From contig VNKQ01000006.1 of the NCBI GenBank assembly GCA_016508695.1, positions 434,001 through 498,000 on the forward strand: a stretch of DNA of 64,000 bases, read 5' to 3'. Position numbers and translations under genes: made by a program. Under the pieces are notes generated by a model. The model saw nothing but the letters and a program-made list of their open reading frames with translations, ran no database searches and was not told the DNA's origin. Shown here piece after piece: positions 10,860-23,700 of this stretch. The number at the start of each line of letters is the position of its first letter. Position 1 is the first letter of the stretch. This DNA is from Hyphodiscus hymeniophilus (lineage: Eukaryota > Ascomycota > Leotiomycetes > Helotiales > Hyphodiscaceae).

Positions 10860-13800
10860 GGTCCCGCTAACGAAAATATATTTTGTCCCAAAGTAAAATT
10901 ACTAGTAATAAAGAGTAGATAACCGTTAAAACGTTATTATTATTAATAACTAATCGTTATTATTACTTATATAAATTCTCTTCTCTCAAAGTCCCTTCTT
11001 ATTTGTAATAATACGTCTCTAAATATTAACTACTTATTATATTCTATTATAAAACCAATAAATCGTATAAGAAACTTAACTAATTCTCTAGCTCCTTTCT
11101 TAATAACTCGTTTGCGTAGAATCTTCTTAATTTTAGGGGTTAATTTATTTCTATTATCTCTTACCTACTATAAGATAGTAGTATTTAATATATTATTATA
11201 GGGGATCCTTTTAAATAAGTCTCCCGCTAAATTAAGTGACTTTTTAAAGTACGCGATACTAATAATAAGGTATATCTTTATTAATAAAAAAAGCTCGATA
11301 CGATACGCTAGCTTGCTAATTCGCTTTAGAACCTTAAATAAACTAGCGAATTATTATTTAAGTTTTTTATTGTGATTTTATAAGCTAAGAATATTATATC
11401 CTTTATATAGTCGAAGGAGTATAAAATCATTTGGCTTAAAGAATATCTTCTAATACTTATTATCGTAATACTTCTTTATTATTAACGTAAATAGCTTTAA
11501 TATATTTACGACTAAAAAGAGTAATAGTCTATTTATATTACTAATTACTATATCTCGTCTTTTTACCTTAGACGTAATAGCTAGAAATACTTATTCTTAT
11601 TTGGCGCCGCTTATATTAATAAGCGAGTCGGCAATAACGTTTAACGGGTTACGACTATACTATCTAAAGAGGAGTTCTAATAGTAATATTCTTATACTTC
11701 TAGTAGTTACTATTATAATTATTATATATATACGGGAAATAAGACTTAGTTATTCCGCGATATTATCAAGCCTTACTATAAAATAGTAAAAGGCAATTTT
11801 AATATACTAGTTTATTCGTTCTATTAATCTATCGGTTTATAAGTATTATATTATTAAGAATAATATCTTAGTCTTAAAATATATAAAGATTATTTATTAT
11901 ATCTAACCTATAAATTTAGGGTCCTTATTTAAAATAATAATAAAAGGTAACCCTTAAAGTAAGAGGAGTAGTTAATTAATTAAGGCTTATTTTTATTATA
12001 CTTTACTTTAATCCTTTTTGCCGGATATAAGAGTAATTACTTTAAATAGTTTCTCGACAATAGTTATAATATAATTAAAGCCTTAAATAGTTAAGGGCAT
12101 TACAAGAATAAAATTAATAGTAATAATATAAAAAATTTAAGGAAAAGTAATAATTGGCTAAAGGAATCTATAAGACTAATACCTAAGTATTTATATAATC
12201 TAATAAGGGTAGTAATACTAGAGATATACCCGAATTGCCTTTAAAATATCGAAAATGTAAAATTTCTTAAAAATAGTTTAAAATAATTAAACGAAACCGC
12301 AATAGCTTTAGGTATTGTACGCTATATTAAAGAATTTGCCTAATATAGCTTTTGGAATAACTAGTCTATTAGTTTAGTATAATTCGTCTAGTTTTACTAT
12401 AATTAAGCTATTATCGATTTTGAATAATAGCTTTACTATATTTTTATTTAATTTGTTATTATCTAATAAGATTTCGAAAATCCTCGAGTATCTCTTATTT
12501 ACTTTATATACTTCCTTAATTTCGTTAATTAATTTTGGCGCGATTTAAACTATTATAACTAAATATATATAGATTTTATTTATTCCTATTATTATAAATA
12601 ATATATATAAAACTATTACTTAATTTTCTAAGTCTAAGCTATTATAAGAACTAAGTCTTAATAATAAGTCTATAACGATATTTAGTTTATTAGGCTTATA
12701 TTAAACTTAGATTTTAAATCGAGATAAGAATTCTAAACTCTATAAATATCGAGTATTTATTCTAATAAGGCTTATCGTCGTTATCGAGGTTTAAGTTACA
12801 ATTTATATCGCGGCGCTATAATTAGTAAAAATTACTATATCTACTTTTGTAGCTTTAATAAGATATCTTAGCTTGACTATAACCTATACTAAACCAGTTA
12901 TTTCGAGCTTTATAGGCTAGTAATTGCGCTTTGCGACTTTTAAGCGTCGCGATAGAAAAATAATCGGTTATATCGATTTTTAAGTAAATAGGTCGATATT
13001 AGAGTAATATACTATTACTCTAATTCTTAGACCTAACGTATTTATATTAACGAAAAGCGTCTTCTTATAGTTATAATAATAAAGAGTACTTAGTAATATA
13101 AATCGCGCCTAAGTTTCTTTAAAAGTAAGCTTCTCTTCTCTTAAAGGATTATCGAGTAGGGTTTTTATTATAATACGCTATTATTTTAGTTTTACTATAA
13201 TATTTTTAAAATAGAAGTAGCGATAAAGCTTAGCCTTTTTATCTTTAAGAGATATTATAATAATCGTATAGTCTCGAATATAATAGTAAAGGAAACTAAT
13301 AAGCCCTAAATAATAATTAAGTTATTTGAGGTTTAAGGGAAATTTCAAAGATAAAATTGCTTTTAGCTTTTCTTTATCTATAGACAATCCTAGTATATTA
13401 ACCTTTTATTTTAATAGCTATACTAATAAGTATAATAAGAATAATTTCTTAGCTAATAGCTAGATATTTTATTATCTAATAATATATAAAACTTAAGATA
13501 AATAATTAATATAGTCTTTAAATGTTTTTAAGAAGATTATAAGATTATTAATATACGCTTGTACGAAATCGTATAAAGGGCGTAATAATTAGTCTATTAT
13601 ACGCTATATATACTAAATACTATTACAAAATCCTATTATAAGGTAAAGGAAGGTTTCTTAACTATAATAAGAGATTACTATAAGATAGTACTAATCTTTA
13701 AGAGAAGTTAGCTATTAAAAGAAAAATAATACGTAATCGAGGACTAAAATATAATAGCAATTTATAATTACGCTAATAATATTAGCCTAGAGTAAAATTG

Positions 13801-16800
13801 GGTATATATTGTAAAGAGCTATTTAATTTAGCGCTTTAATATTAATAATAACCCTAGCCTTTCTTTTTTGTTTTATAGTTTTCTAAATAACAAAATAAGG
13901 AAAGCTAAATAGCGTAAGCTTTATTATCTAACGCAATTTACCCTACTTATATAACTTGTTAAATACTTTATTAATTGCCTCTTAATTAGCTTTATTAGAT
14001 TAGTAAATACAAGCTTATATAGGTTTGTATTTTACTTTCTAGTTATTAATTAAGGGAATATAAAGCTATTTGCTATTTGGGGAATCGCGAAGCTTTTTCT
14101 ATCTTGCTAGACGTTAGAGAAATATTTTATAAGCTTTATTAATTCTACTTACTCGTATTAAGATCCGCGAATTATAATATTATTATATAATATTTTCTTT
14201 ATAATATTATTAGTTTTAGAGACGGATATTAAAATACTTTTAGGTATTAGTAATTTTTTAGCTTTCTTTATTATTATTACTACTAGGTAATAGACGTCCT
14301 ATTTGTCTACTTTTAGTATTTAATTGTAATTATCGTCTTTAATATATCCTAATAGTATATTTTTACTAATAAAGACAAAGAATATATATTTATTTTATAT
14401 AAGGACTAAGCTATATTCGCTATTAAAGAGCTATAAAAATATAGTAAAATTTAAAGATACTATCGGCTCGTATAAAAAGTCTTATTCTTTTATTAATTAA
14501 AGAGCGCTTTTCTTACTTAAAATTAGAATTATTCTCCTTAACTATATAAGGATTTTAATTCTAGATTTCGAGTATACTAGGATAAATCTCTACTTTAGTT
14601 AGAGGGCTTCGACTATAATAGGTACTATTATATTCGCGTTATATAATATAATAAGTTTATATATATCGAGGTTAATTAGCTACTCTTTTAGAATAGCTAT
14701 ATTAATTCTAAGTAATATATTTACTCTTAAGTCGTTAATAATATATACTTTTCTAATAATACAAGTAACGAGCCTATTTTCGCTAAAGATAAATATCTTA
14801 AGCTTAGCGAACTTAGTAGTATTATATAAAGTCGTACTTATACTTTAAATAGTTATCGGTATAAGTATTATAAGTACTTTCGTCGTAAGTATATATTTTA
14901 TAAAGAATTTAGAATTTATAAGTAATATACTATAGCTAGTATTTAAGTAAGCTATGTCTTAGTTATTCTAAGGGGACTTAATAGTAATCTTTAGCTATAC
15001 GTATCTTTTGCCTCTAAAAGTATATCCTAGAAGATTAGTAAATACTAATATTATAAACGAGACGACTTAGAGACTAGATTTAATATAAAGATATATTAGT
15101 AATAGTAGTTCTTAAATAAGAGTTAAGCTTTGGATATCCTTGGCTATAAACTAAGGTTAAATACCCTTAGCTATTATAAATCGAGGTTAGATATAAGGCG
15201 GACTTTTATAAGTATAAAAGTATTTGTATAGTAAGTTACTTAAAGGGAATTTTAAGTAGCAAATTCTATATAAGTATTTTAGTTTAGGAATATTAGATTA
15301 ATATCCGGATTTTGCCTTTAAGTATTAAAAATTAAAATCTAAAGTAAACCCCTTAGGTTTTCGATTTCTTATATAAATTTCTAAATCTTAGATATTCGGG
15401 ACTTAATTTCGGGCATTTAAGTTAATATTTTACTTAATATCTAAAGTTACTTAATTTGCGTTTATTTCCTTATCTTATTATTTTATCCCTTTATATTATT
15501 AATTATTATAACTATTCCCTTTTTATTCTCCTTTATTTATCGCGTCTATATATTCTTAATTCTCGTCTTCCTTAGTTTAAAACACTTTTGCCTTTTATAA
15601 AGTATTTTAGAAATTCCTTTTCTTATTATAATAATTATAATTCCAATTTTAGTATTAAGGGTATTAAGGCTATTGTTTTTAATTAGGTTAATATTGCCTC
15701 GCAAGCTTCTATTCTATTACCTTGTCTTTAGGCTTTAAAGTATAAGTCAATTTGTTATTTTAGTTTCCTTATAATTAAGGATTTTAATTTTGATTTTAAC
15801 TTTAACGTATAAAAGAAAACGACTAAAATAAAGATTAATATAAATTCTAAAAACGTTAATTCTTACTATAAATATTAAACTAGGTTACCTTAACTATTAT
15901 AAGGTATTTGATAAACTTAGTTAATATAGTCGTAATTATAAGGATTAAGATTATTATTCTTAATTCTAATGCTAAATACTAATAGGCTATAAGAATTTGT
16001 ATTACTTCTAACGTTATAATACCGGCACTAAGAGAATTAATAACGATAGCTTAAATATATTCTTTAGGGTTCTTTTAATTTCGAGTATTATAAATAAAGT
16101 ACTTTAAATTCTCTAAACGAGTTAGAGTATTTCCTAGAGATTCCTAAAAGCGGGCTTTTAGCTTAATATACTATAGCTTAACTCTTATTCTTAGCTCTAC
16201 TCGCGTTATATCCGAAATCTTTAATATATACTAAGCTTTAGCTTTACTACGCAAATACTAATCGAGTTTTACTATAATCTTTTCGCTCGTCTAAACTCTT
16301 AAAGGCTAAACTTTAGTATATATATAGCGTGTAAAGCTAAATATATTATAATAAACTATCTTATTATCGAGGATTTCGTTATTATAGGCTTTATTATTTG
16401 GTTTAAAGATACTTAACTCGTATAGTTTAAAAGATTTATTATAAGGTAAAGGGAGTAGAATATTATTATTATTATTATTATTAATATTAGTTAAAGTTAC
16501 TAAGAGGCTTTGAAATTAAGTATTCGATAATATTATCGAAAGAGCTACTAGGGGAATAAGTCTAGTACTAAAGATTTTACTTCTACTACTACTTATATTA
16601 AGAGGTATACTTAATCTCTTGTCTTACGTTAAAAGGAAAGGAGATAAAAGAGCTAAGTATATATCGAGTAATATTAAGGTTTTAAATAATATCGAGATAA
16701 GGTCTTTAATAGCTTATAAGGCGTTACTATATTTATTAATTTAATTAGGAGGTATAATAATAATATTAAATTTTGTAAAAGGGATTCGATTATAAATAAC

Positions 16801-17015
16801 TTGGATTTCTTTTAGCTATTCTTCTAATAATTTCGCACGAAAGGTCTAAGAGTATAAGTAGAGTTTATATAGTTATATAACCTATAAAATGAGATTATCG
16901 ATTTTAATAGAATTATTTATAGGGAGGTCTTTTAGTAATCGGTCTAAGATCTAGTTCTTTACTTCCTAGTGCCTAGGCTAATAAAAACAAAAGCTTTAAT
17001 AGTATTACTACTATT

Positions 17016-17157
17016 TGTAAGACAATATTTTATTTGGTATAGTAATTAAGTATAAATTAAAAGCTAAGTACAAGGAAGCTACATATATTCCCCGTGTGGG
17101 AACGCTAGTGGGCTAAGCGAGGTATAGTATAATATAGTAAGGGAGCATTCCCTAACA
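17016..17157 (-). repeat. 5' LTR of the Gypsy element (right copy)
   Basis: 142-bp partner of 10718-10859. It is the less mutated of the two copies: it keeps the terminal CA and more G and C at the variable sites. Confidence 0.9.
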
Positions 17158-17162
17158 CATGT

Positions 17163-18593
17163 AGCATGACTCGCGCCATGAGAGCTGGGGAAGACACATG
17201 AGTCAATTTGTGGAGGTGGATCATGGGGAGTCTTGGATTTTGGGGATTTCTGGAATTGCCGAAGCAGCCAAGACACAATACCTGTGCTGTAGTAGCTCTC
17301 TGCTTGATGCTACATATACGAAAAGCTTATGTTCATATCCAGGAGTTGTCTCACCAACTTACCAAAGTAGTCAACAAGTTGACTGCAATGCCAATCATGC
17401 AGGGGTTCGTAGCCCGATGAAGCATAGCGTATTCTTTCAACTGCAATCTCACGAAGAAATTTCGTATCTACAGTCTGTTGCAAAAGATCGTGAATGCAAT
17501 TGACTTTATGAACCTATGGAAACCAACACTCTCACGGCGAGCAGTTGGCGGCGTTATGCTGTCAAACGAGACCAACAAAAAGTATTGAATCTCGAGAAAC
17601 CACGAAACCAGGTACTTGTACATTGACAAATCCTTTCTATACACAGGAGAGACTTGTACGACATGTATCTTGCTCAACATCTGCCAAGCTGTTGAGCAAA
17701 GCATCTCCGAATGGCGGCTTCGCCGCTTCAGCATACCGCCGTGACAGCACTGTTGATTAAGGTATGTACGCAGATGTTTTGATACTCAGGTGACCTCCCC
17801 CTTCTCTTAAGTCAAGTCGCTTGGAAACTTCCTAATTGGAACCTTGAAATGTCAAGACTCATTGTGCTTGAGAAGTGGAATTGGCCTATGCTCGAACGTA
17901 GTCCATTGCTCCATCTCCAAAGGCATGCACACCAAGCCATTAGCCATACAAACTTGCATTGGGTCACTATTAAAGAGTTGTGCCCATTTCGGTACAATGC
18001 TTATCCTTGGAGAAACAGAAGCGCATCCTTCAGACCTTATAACTGGTATTTTCCTAGCCGCACAACTGCCCTGTATCAAAGTTGAAGACTGGCCATAAAA
18101 CTTCCGGCCGAGATATCCTGAACATTGCTGCTTGCATGACTAGTACAAGCTCCAACCGTCCAAAACATATGAGCCACTGAACCCGAACCTTTGTGGACAC
18201 TCGCTGCGGCAGTGAGCTTAGAACTTTCATTCGTCTTCTTCCAGGTTTCGCTTTCTTTGAACACAATTACGAAGTCATGGCCGTGCTTGCATCGGTAGTG
18301 CCTACTCTCAAACTGGAGTTGCTGAAAGTTGCAGAGTTCTGCTTCAGCTTTTAGTTTCTGAAGAAATTCGATGATTCCTCAAGCTGCTAAAACAGGGCAT
18401 CCAAAGCCCAGATCCAAATAAAACTCAAGTCTTTTTCGATGTTGGCCCTTACCTAGTGGTTCCAGCACCATTGTAATCAATATGAATATTGTTTTCAGTG
18501 ATTAAGAACAGTGCCCTAAGTGATTTCAGTACTGTAGTATGGTTTGATCAGTGAGGTAGGTAGGGCTGGATCACATGACAGTGCACGGCTCAA
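17163..18593. other. unassigned normal-GC segment between the Gypsy element and the minisatellite region
   Basis: About 1.4 kb of balanced composition with only short ORFs on both strands. Two adjacent minus-strand frames (18264-18076 and 18079-17852) could be exons or remnants of one decayed gene, but I recognise no family. A small GC hairpin (GCGGC-TTC-GCCGC) lies at 17714-17726. No annotation can be defended. Confidence 0.3.
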
Positions 18594-19235
18594 TTGGTCA
18601 GAGATGTTTCTTCGACCTTTCAACATACGCTTCGCCAAACTCTTTATTTCTATCACGCCCTTCTTCCAAACTATTCTTTGAGCTCTTTTTCTATGAGTAT
18701 ATTGTCAATACCTTCATCGGCGCCAACTCAGGAGTACCCTGCTGACCATCACCAATTCGACAACACTCCTGGTGGCCATTACTCGCCCTCATCGGCGCTC
18801 ACGTCGTTCCCTCCTGAGTCCGGGCAAATTTTCTTCACACCCAACCACCAACTAAGCTCGTTCTTCACCATCACGTTCACAAGCTCTGGATTGTGGAGAT
18901 CACTTGGGGGAAGAGCCTTGTTCTGGCCCACAACAGTCCAATCAATACCTTCGACCCCGTTGTGCTTAATCTGTTCTTTAGACCACGAACGACCTCATTC
19001 CAGAAGCATTGCGTCTAATCCGGTTCCTCCACCTCTTCTTTTCAATATCTATCTCAGTCGGACTCAAACCATACTGGTGTCAATACGTTGCCAGACAATT
19101 GATTGCCAGCTATTTCTGTCCTCTGCCTATCTTAATTCCTACAACTCAAAAAGGTGGAAGGCTGCACAGTCCCAACTCCTGATTACGTTTACAAGCACCA
19201 TTCATCCCACTCCTTCCTTGAACGAGAAGCCGTGA
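18594..19235 (+). CDS. doubtful hypothetical ORF
   Basis: An open frame of 213 codons rich in Ser, Thr, Pro and Leu with no motif I recognise. Its first codon is not ATG; the first ATG in frame is within the phrase SSFSMSILSIPS. The DNA is pyrimidine-rich throughout, and such DNA tends to lack stops by chance, so this may simply be leader or promoter sequence. No good splice partners were found. Listed only because it is the longest frame in the segment. Confidence 0.15.
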   Translation: MVRDVSSTFQHTLRQTLYFYHALLPNYSLSSFSMSILSIPSSAPTQEYPADHHQFDNTPGGHYSPSSALTSFPPESGQIFFTPNHQLSSFFTITFTSSGLWRSLGGRALFWPTTVQSIPSTPLCLICSLDHERPHSRSIASNPVPPPLLFNIYLSRTQTILVSIRCQTIDCQLFLSSAYLNSYNSKRWKAAQSQLLITFTSTIHPTPSLNEKP

Positions 19236-19619
19236 ATGTCGACTTTATTCTCCTTGTCAATCACGGATATCAATGGTTAACAACTCGAATCATACTGCCT
19301 CTTCTGCAGCACAACATCTATGGTCTAGTGGTGGATGCCAACGACTACTGCTATCGCCTACTATTAGTTAGTATCTTTAGACTCGGCACCCCTATTTGTA
19401 TTTGGCGAATCATTGCTAAAGACTCATTTTTTGAATTAGAAATCGACGCCTACCAGCAACACTGGTATTCATTTTTGATATACGTTTCTACTGTTTACTC
19501 TCTTTGAGCCCCAAATCTCTGAATGATCAGACACTACTCGAACTAGGCACTGCGAATCATTGTATGCGGTTTTATTCTATCTCTATTTTCAACCTCTATA
19601 TCCTGCCTAACTTCAAACG

Positions 19620-20372
19620 TTAGTTCACTTCAACGAGTCCAATTTCAGCTCCCATCACTTAAACACCAGTTCATATGAACGAGTCAAATGTCAGTTCCCT
19701 TAAACGAATTAAACCTCAGTTCACTTAGACAAGTCAAACGTCAGTTTACTTGAAAGGAGTCAAACGTCAATTCACTCAGACATCAACTCACTCAGACCTT
19801 AACCCACTCAGGTCAGCCCACTCAGACCCTTAACCCCCTCAAACCTTAAGCGACTCAGACATCAACCTACTTATATCTAACCCCCTATGTTAAGCGATCG
19901 AGACGTCAACTCGTTCAGACGTCAACTCATTCAGACGTCAACTCATTCAGACGTCAACTCATTCAGACGTCAACTCATTCAGACGTCAACTCATTCAGAC
20001 GTCACCTCATTCAGACGTCAACCCACTACATCCAACACCCTATCTTAAGTGACTCAAACGTCACCTCACTCAGACGTTAACCCACTTAGACCTCAACCCC
20101 CTATCTTAAGCGACTCAGACGTCACCTCACTCAGACGTTAACCCACTTAGACCTCAACCCCCTATCTTAAGCGACTCAGACGTCACCTCACTCAGACGTT
20201 AACCCACTTAGACCTCAACCCCCTATCTTAAGCGACTCAGACGTCACCTCACTCAGACGTTAACCCACTTAGACCTCAACCCCCTATCTTAAGCGACTCA
20301 GACGTCACCTCACTCAGACGTTAACCCACTTAGACCTCAACCCCCTATCTTAAGCGACTCAGACGTCAGTTC
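19620..20372. repeat. two-tier minisatellite built on a CAGACGTCAACTCATT-like unit
   Basis: The stretch 19620-19900 holds degenerate copies of a short unit resembling tcactcagacgtcaa. From about 19905 to 20025 a 16-bp unit repeats in near-perfect tandem. From 20041 to about 20372 there is a higher-order 61-bp unit made of several degenerate copies of the same motif plus cccctatcttaag; five units starting at 20105 are nearly identical, at exactly 61-bp spacing. The palindrome GACGTC occurs at least a dozen times. The array ends about 420 bp before the dioxygenase start codon. Confidence 0.9.
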
Positions 20373-20794
20373 ATATGGACCCAGTCACAACTCTTTTCAC
20401 ATCTCAATATCTCCAACAAGCCTTATTACTCAATAATCTATCAGGTCTTCCAAATCACCCCTTTATTTAGCGAGGGGTCAGTTCATTCCTACACACAACT
20501 TAACTGTTTGTTACATCAAAGCCTATTTACTCTGTCATTTGGCAAAGAACGTTTCACTGATACCTATGCCAGAGTTCCAGACTCTTCTTGTCTGGACAAG
20601 GATATTCCAGAACCATTTACCTCCGCTCTTTGCAAGAGTCCACAGCCACTCCTATCGTCCGATCAAGAAGCGCTTTGGATACTTTACTACGCTCTACGCC
20701 AGTGTCCACCTCGATCAGTGCTCAGTCGAATATCTCCTCTTCATCTCTATCTATCAGTGGTATCATCGTGGCCGATCACGACAACACACACACA

Positions 20795-23700
20795 ATGGAT
20801 CATTCTGAGAACATCAGTCAGGAGCAAGATGTTACTACCTGGGTACCCCGCGAAACTCGTGCAGCCAAAAGAGCACGTGTTAGTGGTGCCTCGACCGCCC
20901 TGACGCCTCGATCTATGGCCCCATCTGAACAACCTTTAGAAGCCGAAGCAGAAACTCTTTGTTCGGAAATATCTTCTACACCACCTGTACCACTCAAAAC
21001 ACCAAGCCCTCAATCAGTGCTCTCTTCTGCTCAGCCATCATTAGCGTGGGAAAACTACATGAATAAAGCCGAGGAAGGATCATCACCTCTAAGCATCATT
21101 GACACTCCCGAATCAAAGGCATATTTGGATGTTGGAAACAGTGGTCCGGTGGTGTCGGAAAGTCCGAAGTCAATCCTCGGCACTCAATCCAAGGTAGGAT
21201 CATCACCTCTAAGCATCATTAACACCCCCGAATCGAAGGCATATTTGGACGTTGGAAACAATGGTTCGGTCGTGTCGGACAGTCCGAAGTCAACCCTCGG
21301 CACTCACAAGATAAAGATTAACTATAAGAAGAAGCAACACAAGGAAGACGATGACTTCTCCCCAAGTCCCGAAGTATACTACTACTCGGAAGAGGTAATC
21401 CAGCCAGAAAATGCAACGAAGAAGTCCACATTAACTTCAAAACGCAAAGCAGTGCCTGACACGGAACATGAAAAGGACGAAACTGAGTTTTCTCCAAGTC
21501 ACGACAGCTCGGAGGAGGTAGTCCAATCTCAAAAGAGACGAGACAAGTCGAGCACAGCTGGAAGAAAGATTGCAATACCTCGCAAGATGGCCACGAAATA
21601 CTATGGCAGCAGCCAGGACGGCAAACCTGAGCCTTATGGCCAACCACCTGTCTGGGCGAACAAGCGACAACAACTCTGTGAAACAGTGCCGTATTATAGA
21701 GCTTATGAAGGCAGCACCTATCAACATTTGGGTTCAGTGTTAGGCTTTTTGATTGATAAAGAGGTTGCGATTCGAGACAAGTTCGGTGATGAGGTAATCA
21801 TCACCACAGTGTCAGTATATCTCATCCAATCTCTAGACCTGACTGATACATGATAGGGCTGGTGGTAGAACCGCTGATGAAAATGGCAACCGGGTTTTTC
21901 ACCAAGATCAACCCCAAAGAAATGCCGAGCCTTTCATCAGTACCATGCAACGGAAGTTACCAATTGTTGTGATTGCTGGTAAGTCACTGTGACTCTTGGG
22001 TCGAGTTCATTCAATAGCTGATCACTATTAAATAGGCCAAGGAAACGCAATCAGCCCGTCCAAACTCCCGCACGTTTATAATGTCCTGGATTGGTTTCAC
22101 GTAACTGACGTTTGGGCTGAAAAGTCTGGTCCCAAAAAAGTCATCAACTGGAGAGTCAGATTGGAGAAAATCAAAATCATCGAAAAGTCCTGGTGGGCCG
22201 TCAAAGGCTCTCCAGCCTCGCCACAGGAATCTACAGCTGGTAGCCAGAAGGCGGATGTGGGAACTTGCACTGATTGCGGAACCTCCAGTAAGGTGAAATA
22301 CAATGCTGGATGGGCCTGTTTGGAACCTGGATGCGACAGTTTCTTCAAGTTCAAGAATGAGCACAATGATACCACTCTCGACTACGACGACAAATATATG
22401 AAAGAACGTACATCCTATGGCGGGTTAGATCCCGGCTCCTTGAGTCCACCTCTTCCAACAGATCAGGATGCATCAGATATGGAGGCTTACGGCTTCGAGA
22501 AGGCACTCAAGCGTGGAATTGTATGCCCAAAGTGCAATTGTTGCAGCCGACGCATTGTCTGGGACCATTGGTATTGCGAGAACTCGGATTGCGATTTCAC
22601 CTACACACTCAAGCAGAGACCGATATCTCCCGACGACGTTATTGTCAAAGCAATGGAGTATTTTGAGACTAATAAGAGACCCACCTCCAAACAGTCAATG
22701 CTGGGTGAAATGGACAAGGAGTTTGCGATTGGAGGAGTTCTACGCACTCACAAAATTCATGGCCCTTGGAACATCAACGAATATGCGATCCCTGACGAAG
22801 CTGGAAAGATAATTGGATTTGTTCGGCATTTCAAGTCAAACGGTATCATCAATCAACAAAAGGATGGGCCAAATGATTTGTTCGAGCAGATGCAAACTGG
22901 AGGCTTTGCTCTACGTAGGAGTCCAGCCCGGCAGGCAGGCGGTAAGCTGCTGCAACAACCCTTTTGAAGATTTTCAGGCTGATATGTTTCCTAGCCGTTG
23001 GTGAGATACTGACATCCCACTTTGCTGCAAATTTTGTGAGTGGTTACGGCACCTCGGCAGGGTTGAAATATATTGACTTCATACTACAGGGTGCTCCGTA
23101 CAAGTTTAGCGTCAAACAAGTCTCGAGAGGTTTCGATCAAGCACCAGAGGTTATTTTCAAGACTATCAAAAGATTGTCATGGGCAGGGCAGGTGGCCGTG
23201 GGCAATGAGCATAAACCCTTCCAATCCTTTAACGAATGTCTTGCAATCGGCTACTTCGAAGGATCGGTTATCAATGTGAGCGTCTACAGTGTTTTGCTTT
23301 TTTGCAGAGCATAGCTGAATCCTCTCAGTATCATGATGACGGCGAGAAGACACTTGGCCCGACTGTGGCAACCCTTTCCCTCGGCGCACCTGCAAGAATG
23401 ATGTTCCGACCAAAAGCAAAGAGTGCCATCGGAAAATTGGTAGCGAAAGCGAGAACCACCAAGCCTCCGGTTTTACAAATCACACTGAGCCATGGTGATA
23501 TCGTTGTAATGGATGGTGAAAAGATCCAGAAGCTCTACGAGGTTAGTCATGCCGCCTACCAAGACTGGAATATATCGAGTGTACTGACAGTGAAGCAGCA
23601 TGCTGTTACGCCTTGGGGATTCCGCTACGCATTGACATGCCGCCAGATAATTGGAGAGAAAATGGATACTGAAGAAGAACGTCAAGCTGCTTTTCTTGAA

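Larger units (their letters stand above)
10718..17157 (-). mobile_element. degenerate Ty3/Gypsy LTR retrotransposon
   Basis: 6440 bp bounded by two 142-bp direct LTRs (10718-10859 and 17016-17157), each starting TGT and ending TA/CA. The flanking 5 bp are catat (10713-10717) and catgt (17158-17162), a target-site duplication with one G-to-A change. The element reads on the minus strand: around 13500-13700 the reverse complement translates to decayed reverse transcriptase, with FVQAYINNLIIF in place of the usual YxDD box, followed downstream by GLSIDKEKLKA. Both catalytic Asp codons have become Asn, as G-to-A mutation would produce. No open frame of useful length remains and the interior is strongly AT-rich. 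The element is therefore dead. gag and integrase were not located individually. Confidence 0.9.

Noticed and set aside
11601..11786. 61-codon frame in the Gypsy element
   Set aside because: Lies on the strand opposite to the element's pol and is Ile/Leu/Ser-rich as expected of AT-rich DNA.
19905..20372. CRISPR-like array
   Set aside because: The 16- and 61-bp units are directly adjacent tandem copies with no unique spacers, and the DNA is eukaryotic.
20588..20794. N-terminal extension of the dioxygenase frame to 20588
   Set aside because: It starts at a TTG and has no ATG; the first ATG in frame is at 20795.
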